Positions 27,268 to 35,895 of a stretch of 64,000 nt of DNA are shown here, piece after piece (the first letter of the stretch is position 1; each line of letters opens with the position of its first letter). The position numbers and the translations under genes were made by a program. The notes under the pieces are model-generated. The model was not told the DNA's origin and ran no database searches. It saw only the letters and a program-made list of their open reading frames with translations. This DNA is from Alkalihalobacillus sp047302405 (GTDB lineage: Bacteria; Bacillota; Bacilli; Bacillales; Bacillaceae_D), in NCBI RefSeq assembly GCF_047302405.1, contig NZ_CP154853.1, forward strand, positions 3,720,001 through 3,784,000, written 5' to 3'.

Positions 27268-29937
27268 CTAAAAACCATGAACTTCAAACTCATAAATCCT
27301 TGTAGCTTGATCCCCACCTTGAGTTGGCTGTTGAATCGATAATCGAACATATCTTGCTTCTGTAAGAGGGATTCGATGCTCACTAATCGCTTTAGTATTA
27401 TTTGTCATCACCACTATTTCCCTCCAACTTTCTGCATCATCACTTACTTCTATTGAATAAGATCGAGTATTAAAAGCAGAAGGTTCCCCACCAGCTTCGG
27501 CATGCTTAATAATAAACTCTGCCAAACGATGAGTTTCTCCTAAATCTATCGTTAGCCAATGGTTTAATCCTATCGCACACCACTTACTATTATCCGTTAC
27601 CTTACCATCCACAGCGTTACTAGGCCCCTCACTTGGAGCACACTCTCCACTCGCTGTAGCCGTTTGATTTAATGCAAGGTTGGTTAGATTTTTTGCCTCT
27701 TCAGAAATCGTCATATAATCTTCTTTTAGTAGAATATCTTCACCTTCACTGTTTCTAGCAATCAATTTTACTGGAAACGTTCCTTCATCCTCATAAGTGA
27801 CAATCGGGCTCATTTCTGTACTAGCTGAAGGAGATCCTCCTTCAAAAACCCACTCAACTGATTCCGTCACTTCAGAGGACATATTAAAGAATTGAATTTC
27901 TTCTCCTGGTGCAGCAACTGATTTACTCACCGAAAAATTAGCCTTTGGGGCAGGATAATCAGGCCAATCCAAGACAACTCTTTGTCCACGTTCACTCCGA
28001 ACAAAGTGCTTATTGACTGTTACAACTTCAAGTGTCGTTTGGTTTTCCTTCCCTTCTCGCTTCAAATCTGGAATAAAGAAAACGGAGTTCGGTATAGCTC
28101 CTATAAATTCCTTTTCTCCTGTTTCATAGTGACGGTAGATTTCGTAATGATGAACATCTCGTTCTCTCAACTGCCATTGCAAAGCAATATTTGCATATAA
28201 ACCATCATTAAATGTAACGTCACTAATTTTTAACTGACTTGGTCTAGCAGGTTTATTTCCTCCTTCATTCTTATTCATCACTTTCAACTCACCAATATTT
28301 AGCTGATAATCTTTTAGTTCCTTTTTACTCTCAAAAAATAAAGAGATCGTAGCGATATTTTTGCCTTTAAATGGCTTCAACTTCACATGATCAGTCGTCC
28401 ATTTTCCTTTACTTTTCTTCTTTACATCAAAAAATTCAAACTGATCTGGAGCGTCAGTAAAACTAATCCCCACTTTAAAATTAGGATCTTGCGCTAATGT
28501 TTTATAAGTAACCGCAATTTCCGTATCTTTTTCTACTAATAAGTTCGTTTTGTATAATTGGATATGGGTTGCATTCTTTTTAGAAAGCTCTCCAAAAACC
28601 TTTAAAGAACTTCCTCCATAATAGGATTCTTCCCAATCAAAATCTACCTCAAGTGGTTCTCCTTTACTCTCTCTAATCCAACGCCAAGTAGGCAAAATAT
28701 CCTGTAAACTACGATTATTCCAAGATTGGGTAGACTGTACCTCTCCGTTGATGGAAAAGAATTCCCCACTTCCAGTATTAAAATGAGTGATAAAAGGAAG
28801 TTCGTTTATGACCGTTGATTCAGTAAAATAATGGGCCATCCCTTTCCAATGATCTGGATTCTCATCAGTCTTTGTTGGATCATTTGCTTGTCCTACCCAA
28901 AACTCTTGTTCTCTCTTATAAAAATCCTGCATATTTTCTGTTGATTTAAAGGCCCAATCTGGTCGATAAATCCCTAATGAAGCATACGGGGACTCACCAT
29001 CTGGAAATAAGTTCCCCCACTCCACAAATGTATTGGTTCCATCTGCTTCAACATCAATTCCAGCATATAAATCATACGGTTCTCGTCCAATTTCTAAAGC
29101 CTTATCATAGGAGCGTTTCTGACTATTATTTGTCCACCAAAAATTTAAAAACATGCTGTCAGCTACGCGAGTATCCCCATCCTGTAAGAACATTTTATTC
29201 CTATCCGTCAAATAATTTTGCCAACGAATTTGGCCATCATCAATCATCGAGTCATACCACATAATATGCATCTCTTCAGGTTTATTCTCTTGTAAATAGA
29301 TGAGGAAATCTTGCATTTTCCGGGCCGTTTCCGGCGTTCCGTCTTCTGTTTCTTGATTAATAAACCATCCATCAAATTGGTAATACTCCGCTACTTCTAA
29401 TAACTTATCTGCCGCTGGAAAGCTTCCATCTTCTCTTTGAGAAAGCATTTCCTCCACCCACTGATCTTTTCCTCCATACACTTTTGGAGGAAAGAACACA
29501 TTTCCTAAAATCGGAACGCCATTTTTATGGGAAGCATCTATCACATCTGCACTTGGAGGAGTAATGACTCCCTCACCAGCAGACCCTGCCCAGTACACCA
29601 TTAAGTCAACATACTGCCAGTAACTAAATGTGTTCGCAAAAAACTCTTTCCCCCCTTGTGAAGGAACACCACTCGTATTTGGATTTAAAGCAGATAAAGC
29701 AACTAATTTAGCATCGCTTTGCTGTGAATCATTCATTTTAAATAATGTTTCTCGCTTAGCAAGAGGAACCGTACTTCGATTAAATTTTGCATTAGGGTCA
29801 TTTTCTGGACTCCAATTTAGCAATGTCTCAGGATACCAATAAGACGATTCTGGTTGCTCTGCAAAACCTTTACCTGAATTAAAACCAACACACAAAAATG
29901 TTATCAACACTAACATTAAAAAAATCGTTTTTTTCAC
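27268..29937 (-). CDS. GH85 endo-beta-N-acetylglucosaminidase, secreted
   Basis: 889 residues from a GTG start with GGAGGTAG upstream. A signal peptide of about 26 residues ends ...GKGFA; no lipobox and no LPXTG anchor, so it should be released or held loosely. The GH85 barrel shows FDGWFINQETEDG, with N194 and E196 as the substrate-assisted catalytic pair (N171/E173 in Endo-A). A beta-rich module follows, then a PKD-like domain (about 660-745) and a C-terminal F5/8 type C (discoidin) domain (about 754-889) that may bind sugar. GH85 enzymes cut between the two core GlcNAc units of N-glycans. It opens the whole pathway and has its own terminator and a cre-like box upstream. Confidence 0.95.
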   Translation of the reverse strand: MKKTIFLMLVLITFLCVGFNSGKGFAEQPESSYWYPETLLNWSPENDPNAKFNRSTVPLAKRETLFKMNDSQQSDAKLVALSALNPNTSGVPSQGGKEFFANTFSYWQYVDLMVYWAGSAGEGVITPPSADVIDASHKNGVPILGNVFFPPKVYGGKDQWVEEMLSQREDGSFPAADKLLEVAEYYQFDGWFINQETEDGTPETARKMQDFLIYLQENKPEEMHIMWYDSMIDDGQIRWQNYLTDRNKMFLQDGDTRVADSMFLNFWWTNNSQKRSYDKALEIGREPYDLYAGIDVEADGTNTFVEWGNLFPDGESPYASLGIYRPDWAFKSTENMQDFYKREQEFWVGQANDPTKTDENPDHWKGMAHYFTESTVINELPFITHFNTGSGEFFSINGEVQSTQSWNNRSLQDILPTWRWIRESKGEPLEVDFDWEESYYGGSSLKVFGELSKKNATHIQLYKTNLLVEKDTEIAVTYKTLAQDPNFKVGISFTDAPDQFEFFDVKKKSKGKWTTDHVKLKPFKGKNIATISLFFESKKELKDYQLNIGELKVMNKNEGGNKPARPSQLKISDVTFNDGLYANIALQWQLRERDVHHYEIYRHYETGEKEFIGAIPNSVFFIPDLKREGKENQTTLEVVTVNKHFVRSERGQRVVLDWPDYPAPKANFSVSKSVAAPGEEIQFFNMSSEVTESVEWVFEGGSPSASTEMSPIVTYEDEGTFPVKLIARNSEGEDILLKEDYMTISEEAKNLTNLALNQTATASGECAPSEGPSNAVDGKVTDNSKWCAIGLNHWLTIDLGETHRLAEFIIKHAEAGGEPSAFNTRSYSIEVSDDAESWREIVVMTNNTKAISEHRIPLTEARYVRLSIQQPTQGGDQATRIYEFEVHGF

Positions 29938-30051
29938 AAAACTACCTCCATTCTATTTCCTTCTAAAAACCAAATAAATGAACTTCACCTTTTTAAAAAA
30001 TTACACCTCCAGCAAACTCAATTTAATTACTAGTCAAAGTTCACAGTTCAA

Positions 30052-30065
30052 TTAAAACGCTTTCA
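30052..30065 (-). promoter_or_regulatory. cre-like box upstream of GH85
   Basis: Minus strand TGAAAGCGTTTTAA, one base from the CcpA consensus (CA changed to AA at the end), about 115 bp before the GTG start. It suggests glucose repression of the secreted enzyme, in step with the GH1 operon. Confidence 0.5.
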
Positions 30066-30116
30066 AATTAATAAAATCAAAATTGTGAACATTTGCTCTT
30101 AATTGCTTTTAAACAT

Positions 30117-30140
30117 ATTTGAGTATGATTTAAGAGTCAA
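30117..30140. promoter_or_regulatory. Motif shared with 13501-13561
   Basis: ATTTGAGTATGAT (30117-30129) joined directly to TTAAGAGTCAA (30130-30140). Both words also occur at 13501-13513 and 13543-13553. It lies about 180 bp upstream of the GH85 start, a position fit for an activator such as the YesN-type regulator. Confidence 0.4.
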
Positions 30141-30432
30141 CCACCTTATGTATTAAACTCTATTTTTTTCATAAAAACTTTATTTTTTCCAACCATCACA
30201 TCCCCTAAAAATTAACTATACTACTCTATTTTCAAATTAAATAAACGTTTAATTAATATGGATATAGCCGGCTTGAATAGCATTAACGAGCGGGATGTTC
30301 TTCCTGAACAATAGCGTCCCCTCAGTCCTATAACGCTCAAAGCCACAAAACTACCTCTCAACTCAAAAAAGCTGTCACAGCATTTGCCATAACAACGTTC
30401 CCTCGTTTAATTAATATTTCCATCAGGAAAAC

Positions 30433-30468
30433 AAAAAATAACTACCCCTACTAATGGAGGTAGTTATT
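30433..30468 (-). terminator. Terminator of htpX
   Basis: AATAACTACC (30438-30447) pairs with GGTAGTTATT (30459-30468); on the minus strand it runs into a stretch of six T. It starts 16 bp past the htpX stop codon. Confidence 0.85.
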
Positions 30469-30483
30469 AAACATTTATCAATC

Positions 30484-31392
30484 TTAACGTGCTTCTAAAC
30501 GAGCGATACGCTCATCTAAATCAGGGTGAGTGGAGAATAATTTACTCATTCCACCTTTACCACTAATCTTCATTGTCGCAACAGCAGAATCATCTGTACG
30601 ATCATTTTGAACCTTCGCACGGTTTACGTGAGCCTTTAATGAACGAAGAGCGTGAGCCATCTTATCATTCCCTGCTAAGTCGCCACCCCCACGGTCGGCG
30701 TGGAATTCACGGTGACGAGAATACGCATTAACAACAATGCTTCCAAGAATAGAGAACAGGATTTGGAAAATAATAATCGAAGCGAAATGAACAATAAAAG
30801 AATATTGCTCAGGAACAATTCGGGATGCGATAATCGCGACAATTCGAGATAAGAAGACAACAAATGTATTGACGATTCCTTGTAAAAGAGTCATTGTCAC
30901 CATATCACCGTTCGCAACGTGGGCAACTTCATGAGCGATAACGCCTTCAACTGCATCCTCGTCCATCGCTTGTAATAAACCTGTTGAAACAGCTACTAGT
31001 GAGCGTTTTTTAGATGGACCAGTCGCAAATGCGTTCACTTCTGGAGATTGATAAATTCCGACTTCAGGCATATGAGTTAATCCAGCCGCGCGTGATAAGC
31101 GGTGTACTTTTTCAACAACAGAGCGTTCTGTTGGTGATAAGCTTCCGTTTGGATCCAACACTTTGACCTTCATCATCATTTTCGCAACCCAGCGAGACAT
31201 CCCTAATGAAATAAAGGAACCTGCAAAACCAACAATAATACTAAAGAGCATAATCGCTGCAAAGTTAATACTTCCATCACTTTGGAACGATAAATCCCAA
31301 CCTGTAAAGTAAATAATTGCTGACCAGACGACCATAATTGTCGTCATGACCAAAATATTTGTTAATAAGAAAAGTAAAATTCGTTTTCCCAT
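30484..31392 (-). CDS. htpX: Membrane zinc protease HtpX
   Basis: 302 residues with two N-terminal and two central membrane helices. The M48 zinc motif HEVAH (H154, E155, H158) is intact and the third ligand region is HREFHADRGG. HtpX degrades damaged membrane proteins during stress, in the cytoplasmic membrane with its active site inside. The gene stands alone between the GH85 region and the gentisate operon, each side closed by a terminator. The start ATG at 31392 has a GGGG-type site at about nine bases. No heat-shock operator was recognised upstream. Confidence 0.95.
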   Translation of the reverse strand: MGKRILLFLLTNILVMTTIMVVWSAIIYFTGWDLSFQSDGSINFAAIMLFSIIVGFAGSFISLGMSRWVAKMMMKVKVLDPNGSLSPTERSVVEKVHRLSRAAGLTHMPEVGIYQSPEVNAFATGPSKKRSLVAVSTGLLQAMDEDAVEGVIAHEVAHVANGDMVTMTLLQGIVNTFVVFLSRIVAIIASRIVPEQYSFIVHFASIIIFQILFSILGSIVVNAYSRHREFHADRGGGDLAGNDKMAHALRSLKAHVNRAKVQNDRTDDSAVATMKISGKGGMSKLFSTHPDLDERIARLEAR

Positions 31393-31512
31393 TTCGATCC
31401 CCCTGTAAATATAGTAATGCTACTATTTTAACATGAATTAGGGGAAAGTTTGTAATATTATTCACAGATTCATAATTTCACATGAACGACGGCTTTAAAT
31501 CAACAAGTATGA

Positions 31513-31552
31513 TTAAAAATAGGGAAAGTAACCTCTTTTAGGCTACTCTCCC
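31513..31552 (-). terminator. Terminator of the gentisate operon
   Basis: GGGAAAGTAACC (31522-31533) pairs with GGCTACTCTCCC (31541-31552) with one mismatch and a G-T pair; the minus strand continues TATTTTTAATC. It follows the FAD hydroxylase stop by about 25 bp. Confidence 0.8.
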
Positions 31553-31577
31553 CACTCAATCAGATTATATTTTTATA

Positions 31578-32771
31578 CTATTTAACAGGAGCTGCTGTTT
31601 TTTTATAATCGTACAACCAATCGACCATTTCAAAATCTTTCCCTTCTTTTGTTTCTAAAAGGGCATTTCTTAAAAGAATCGCAGCCGGGTCAACAGCATG
31701 AATGATTTCCCCCCACATACGAGCACTTGATTGAACTTTTGAGGTACGCGGAATTCTTTCTTTTTGGTAAGCTAAAAAGGCTTGTTCAAAGTTCTCATCA
31801 TACTCATGCAACATATTCGCTAAACACGCAGCATCTTCAAGTGCCTGACATCCACCTTGTGCTAAATATTGAAGCATCGGATGAGCTGCATCTCCCAATA
31901 ACGTGAACTTGCGATCGGTCCAATTTTCCAGTGGGAGTCTATCATACATCGGCCACCGAATTTGACGTTGAATAAACGATAATGCATTTTCTACTAGTGT
32001 GTGACAGCCTGCAAATACTTGATCCATTTCGTCAGGTGTTCCCCAATCATCAGAATTTGGGTTGTAATGAGGACTTTTAAATACAACAACCTGATTATAT
32101 AATTCTCCTTTACGTACAGGATATTGAACAACATGAAGGTTTGGGCCGATCCACATAATCACATCATCCATGGCGGCATCGTTACTTATTTCTTTAATAG
32201 GAACCGTCCCACGATAAGCAACATATTCTGAACAAATGGCTTCATCTTGAATAAAGTGTTTACGTGTTTTGGACCATAAACCATCTGCCCCAATAACCGC
32301 TTTCCCAACGAATGATTCTCCATTTCGGTTCGTCACCGTTACACTCGCTTCGTCTTGTGTGACGTTTTCAATTACTTGATCATTGACGAGCTCAATTAAA
32401 TCATTACTTTTGGCTTTTTCTAATAAAACATGATGTAAATCTGAACGATGTAAAACGATATATGGAAAACCATATTTCGCTTTGAATTCATCACCTAAAT
32501 CAAGACTCGCTAACTCCTTAGCTGTGTAGACATCTTTTAATACTAATCTTTTTGGAAAAACAGCCACTTTGGCAATTTCATCCGCTACGCCAAAACGCTC
32601 AAGGACTGCCATCGCATTTGGTCCCATTTGAATTCCGGCACCAATTTCACCAAACTGCGATGCTTGTTCGAAGATTTTCGTTTTATGGCCAGCTTCTGCT
32701 GATGCTAGGGCTGCTGCTATTCCACCAATTCCTCCACCAATCACAAGTACATCCTTATTTACATTCACCAT
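31578..32771 (-). CDS. FAD-dependent aromatic hydroxylase, probable 3-hydroxybenzoate 6-hydroxylase
   Basis: 397 residues, class A flavin monooxygenase. The FAD motif GGGIGGIAAA (12-21), the DG motif segment VIGADGLWSKTRK and the second FAD motif TLLGDAAHPMLQYLAQGG are intact. Such enzymes use NADH or NADPH and oxygen to add a hydroxyl group; salicylate 1-hydroxylases and 3-hydroxybenzoate 6-hydroxylases belong here. The gene is 28 bp after the gentisate dioxygenase gene, so formation of gentisate from 3-hydroxybenzoate is the natural reading; 5-hydroxylation of salicylate is the alternative. Last gene of the operon. Confidence 0.85.
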   Translation of the reverse strand: MVNVNKDVLVIGGGIGGIAAALASAEAGHKTKIFEQASQFGEIGAGIQMGPNAMAVLERFGVADEIAKVAVFPKRLVLKDVYTAKELASLDLGDEFKAKYGFPYIVLHRSDLHHVLLEKAKSNDLIELVNDQVIENVTQDEASVTVTNRNGESFVGKAVIGADGLWSKTRKHFIQDEAICSEYVAYRGTVPIKEISNDAAMDDVIMWIGPNLHVVQYPVRKGELYNQVVVFKSPHYNPNSDDWGTPDEMDQVFAGCHTLVENALSFIQRQIRWPMYDRLPLENWTDRKFTLLGDAAHPMLQYLAQGGCQALEDAACLANMLHEYDENFEQAFLAYQKERIPRTSKVQSSARMWGEIIHAVDPAAILLRNALLETKEGKDFEMVDWLYDYKKTAAPVK

Positions 32772-32799
32772 ACTCTTCCCCCCCTAAAGAAGAAATTAA

Positions 32800-33912
32800 T
32801 TACCCTAATAAAGGTTTAAATTCGCTTCTCACTTCTTGATGTCCATTGTTGCTCTCATATGCGACCTCTTGTTCTAAGTCAAACTTCTCCATAATCGGTA
32901 AGTCATTTGCCGAGAAGAAATAAGTCTCTTCTAAGGCTATATGCTCATGAACGGCCCAATTTGGTATCACAAAGTAATCGCCTTGAGACCAATCAAAACG
33001 TTCACCATTAATGACACTATATCCTTTTCCTCGGTAGACTTGATAAATCGTCGAATGCGTATGGCGATGTGCTTTTGAATGGAAGCCCTTTGGTAACATT
33101 TGTAACCGAGCTCCCATATTTGGATTGGCTGTTTGTCCATTGGATGGATTGATATACTCCACGGCATACCCATCGTACGGATCCGGCTCAAACTTTGCTA
33201 ATCCATCAATAGCCGCTACCGTCGAATTCCATTTATAGGCACCAAGTGGGGCTTTTTGTGGATGACGATCAGAAATTGGACGAACCATCCCCCCTTGATA
33301 ACGTTGGGCTGAGTAATTATCTGGTTTACTTGGTGGTTCAATTTTATCCGGATAAGGCTCAAAGAAAGTCCCCCCCATCATATAGATCGTTGGAATATCC
33401 AAAATATCCATCCAAATCATGTTTTCTTTTCCTTCGTGCCCATGTCCATGCCAAAGATTTTTAGGTGTAATGACAAAATCTCCTTCTTCCATGAAGATAC
33501 GCTCTCCTTCAACAATGGAATAGGCTCCTTCACCATGGGTAACAAACCGCATCGCATTTTGGGTATGACGATGCGATGGAGCAATTTCTCCCGGTTGTAA
33601 CAATTGAACGGCGGCATACAGTGTTTGTGATGTCGATGCCCATCCCCAAGGCTGACGATAGTCTAAACCAGGGTTTTGCAAATAAATTGCCCTTCGCTCC
33701 CCCCCGCGATCCGGTGTGAAAATTTGGGCCGCTTCTCCTAGTTTTTTTTCAAGAAGCTCCCATTTCCAAAGATACGCTTGGGCGTTTGGCTCTGGTTGAT
33801 GATGCATAAGGGCGGGAATCGCTTCCCATAGAGGTCCTAAATTATATTGACGAATATCTTGGGTAAAATCCTGCACAATTTTACTTTTAAAATAATCATT
33901 TTTCTCTGCCAT
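32800..33912 (-). CDS. Gentisate 1,2-dioxygenase
   Basis: 370 residues, a two-cupin protein of normal length. The first cupin carries PSHRHTQNAMRFVTHGEG (H114, H116) and the WHGHGHE segment; the second has KAHRHTHSTIYQVYRGKG and VPNWAVHEH. The family uses ferrous iron and oxygen to open the gentisate ring to maleylpyruvate. It stands before the hydroxylase gene and after a 208-bp gap that contains a small hairpin, so it may have an extra promoter. The product is passed to the DinB-fold protein and the FAH-family hydrolase encoded upstream. Confidence 0.93.
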   Translation of the reverse strand: MAEKNDYFKSKIVQDFTQDIRQYNLGPLWEAIPALMHHQPEPNAQAYLWKWELLEKKLGEAAQIFTPDRGGERRAIYLQNPGLDYRQPWGWASTSQTLYAAVQLLQPGEIAPSHRHTQNAMRFVTHGEGAYSIVEGERIFMEEGDFVITPKNLWHGHGHEGKENMIWMDILDIPTIYMMGGTFFEPYPDKIEPPSKPDNYSAQRYQGGMVRPISDRHPQKAPLGAYKWNSTVAAIDGLAKFEPDPYDGYAVEYINPSNGQTANPNMGARLQMLPKGFHSKAHRHTHSTIYQVYRGKGYSVINGERFDWSQGDYFVIPNWAVHEHIALEETYFFSANDLPIMEKFDLEQEVAYESNNGHQEVRSEFKPLLG

Positions 33913-34113
33913 CCTTATTCCCTCTTTTCATTCGTTTTTTATGAAGACTCTTTTATACCAATCGTTTCTAGTTGTCACACACCTACAACTGGAATCAAAT
34001 GAAAAATATAAATAATTTTAAAATTCCTCTAGCTTCGTTTGGCTATTATATAGAAAGAATGATTGGACATAGATTCACATAATCTAACCATTGTGTTGGA
34101 GCAGCCTTTATTT

Positions 34114-34136
34114 AAACGAATTAATTAGATTCGTTT
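34114..34136. other. Hairpin across the stop of the DinB-fold gene
   Basis: AAACGAAT (34114-34121) pairs with ATTCGTTT (34129-34136), and the stop codon lies in the loop region. No proper T-run follows, so at most a weak terminator or mRNA end-protecting structure within the operon. Confidence 0.4.
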
Positions 34137-34618
34137 ACCTTTGACAAATTACGATTCACTTGACCAAGGTGTTTTCTTGTATGTTCAATTAAGAGATGAT
34201 CAACGATAAAAGATATCGGTTTCGTACCAAAACGAGGATTGCGGCTTGGAGCTTCCTGTGCTAATGTTTCTTCATTTAATTTTAGTAACGTTGTTTCAAT
34301 ACGCACTTTTACTTTATCTAAACCGTTAAATACGTCTTCAATCAATTTACTGTCAACATAATCAGGTGCAACCGCTGCGAGACGCCCTTCATGTTGAAGT
34401 CCTCTGCCCCACTCTTTTCCTGGCTCTTCTAACAGTTGCTCAATTTCATCACACCAGTAAGGAAGAGCTTCTTCTAAATGAGTTAGAATTTGCATAATTG
34501 ACCACTCTTCTACCGTTGGATTCCAACGAATTGTCTCTTCAGATAGACCGTTAACCGTTTCTTTTATTTCATCAATTAAATGATTTATCGTCTGTATGTC
34601 TTCATTTACCCTTGCCAT
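34121..34618 (-). CDS. DinB-fold protein, candidate thiol-dependent maleylpyruvate isomerase
   Basis: 165 residues, a four-helix DinB/YfiT-like protein. The metal triad of the fold is visible as H47 (ILTHLEEA), H146 and H150 (IEHTRKHLGQ). It lies two bp after the FAH-family gene and before gentisate dioxygenase. In actinobacteria the mycothiol-dependent maleylpyruvate isomerase has the same fold; bacilli make bacillithiol instead, and DinB-fold enzymes there include bacillithiol transferases. It is therefore the best candidate for the maleylpyruvate to fumarylpyruvate step, as no glutathione-type isomerase gene is present. Fold is seen; reaction is inferred from position. Confidence 0.75.
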   Translation of the reverse strand: MARVNEDIQTINHLIDEIKETVNGLSEETIRWNPTVEEWSIMQILTHLEEALPYWCDEIEQLLEEPGKEWGRGLQHEGRLAAVAPDYVDSKLIEDVFNGLDKVKVRIETTLLKLNEETLAQEAPSRNPRFGTKPISFIVDHLLIEHTRKHLGQVNRNLSKVNESN

Positions 34619-34620
34619 TC

Positions 34621-35565
34621 TTACTCCTCCTCCACATGTGAAACTTTATTTTCTAATGCACCAATTTGATCAATTTCGATTTTTACGACATCCCCATCTT
34701 TTAAAAATACTTTAGGTTCACGGGCAAAACCGACACCACCTGGCGTCCCTGTTAGAATGATATCTCCAGGTTCAAGCGTCATTAAGTTTGATAAAAATTC
34801 AACTAATTTTTGAACAGAGAATACAAGATTATCAGTGTTAGCCCTTTGCCGTTCTTCACCATTTACGGTTAAGACCATTTGTAAACCAGATGGATTATTA
34901 ATCTCGTCAGCTGTTACGAGCCAAGGTCCCATCGGTGCACTTCCATCAACAGTCTTTCCTTGTAACCATTGAAGTGTACGTCGTTGAATATCACGATAAG
35001 TGACATCGTTGGCAATTGTATAACCAGCTACATACTCAAGGGCATCTTCTTCTTTTACATTACGTGCACGCTTACCGACAACAAATGTAAATTCTGCCTC
35101 ATAATCTAACATCTCAGAGATTGGATAAAAAGGAATATCATCTTGTGGTCCGATGACTGTATTTGAAAATTTAGCGAATACAACTGGAGCTTTCGGAAGT
35201 TCACGACCCATTTCTAAAATGTGATCACGGTAGTTATGTCCGACACATATGATTTTTCCTGGTGTGGGAACAGGTGCCTCAACCTTCACTTCCTCATAGT
35301 TGTAAACTAAGCGATAGCCATTATCTGTTTTATTTTCTAATGCATATTGGATGGCTTGTTCTGCAAGCCGCATGGATTCTTTTCCACCTTGTAAAAAACC
35401 GGTCATCTCAGCTGGGACAAAAGCATCCGCAATTTCTTGTGCCCGAACCTTCCCTTCTGACGCAACGTAAGCCCGGTAAGCAACATGTAAGTCCACAACC
35501 TCATTTCCAACAACTGCCCCTGGATGTTGTTTAATTCCTTCTTTACTAAATGTAATTAATTTCAT
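34621..35565 (-). CDS. Fumarylacetoacetate hydrolase family protein, probable fumarylpyruvate hydrolase
   Basis: 314 residues. The FAH fold shows KIICVGHNYRDHILEMG, metal ligands E156 and E158 in DYEAEF, D187 in IANDVTYRD, and the late motif GDIILTGTPGGVGFAR. Family enzymes use magnesium or calcium to cleave carbon-carbon bonds in beta-diketo acids. In the gentisate pathway the expected reaction is fumarylpyruvate to fumarate plus pyruvate; direct hydrolysis of maleylpyruvate is also known in some bacteria. First gene of the operon, behind a good sigma-A promoter. Confidence 0.88.
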   Translation of the reverse strand: MKLITFSKEGIKQHPGAVVGNEVVDLHVAYRAYVASEGKVRAQEIADAFVPAEMTGFLQGGKESMRLAEQAIQYALENKTDNGYRLVYNYEEVKVEAPVPTPGKIICVGHNYRDHILEMGRELPKAPVVFAKFSNTVIGPQDDIPFYPISEMLDYEAEFTFVVGKRARNVKEEDALEYVAGYTIANDVTYRDIQRRTLQWLQGKTVDGSAPMGPWLVTADEINNPSGLQMVLTVNGEERQRANTDNLVFSVQKLVEFLSNLMTLEPGDIILTGTPGGVGFAREPKVFLKDGDVVKIEIDQIGALENKVSHVEEE

Positions 35566-35895
35566 TTGTCATCTCCCTTTCTCTTCATCTAAAAATTTTT
35601 TCTGTAACTTTCCTTCACCCTATTTTTGTAAACGCTAACATAACAAAACTGAACATTTACAAAAAGAGAACACAAACCATTCCTTTTCAATTTTTACTTA
35701 TCTAACAATTGCCCTAATTGTGATTGAATAAAAGTCCCTTAAAAGTAAACCAAGTTCTCTATTTATAGAATATATCCCCTTTAATTATCTGTCAATATTA
35801 AATAATAAAATATTCTGACGTCTAATCCTCTATTTTTACGTTCTCATTTTTTCTGCTATACTAAGAGAAATTTTAAATTGTAAGGGGTCTATATA
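35566..35895. other. Divergent promoter region, gentisate operon and IclR gene
   Basis: 330 bases. It contains the operon promoter at 35767-35795 on the minus strand and a likely -10 box TATACT (35857-35862) for the IclR gene with a poor -35. I see no palindrome like the one before the TRAP operon. Confidence 0.6.
35767..35795 (-). promoter_or_regulatory. Sigma-A promoter of the gentisate operon
   Basis: Minus strand TTGACA (35795-35790), spacer of 17, then TATTCT (35772-35767). The -35 box is perfect and the spacing ideal; transcription would start near 35760, about 195 bases before the first gene. Confidence 0.65.

Larger units (their letters stand above)
29938..30483. other. Regulatory region of the GH85 gene and downstream region of htpX
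   Basis: 546 bases without a supported gene. The part next to GH85 holds the cre-like box and a weak promoter reading (TTGATT ... TTTAAT on the minus strand, overlapping the cre box). The shared motif lies at 30117-30140. The far end carries the htpX terminator. Confidence 0.6.
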
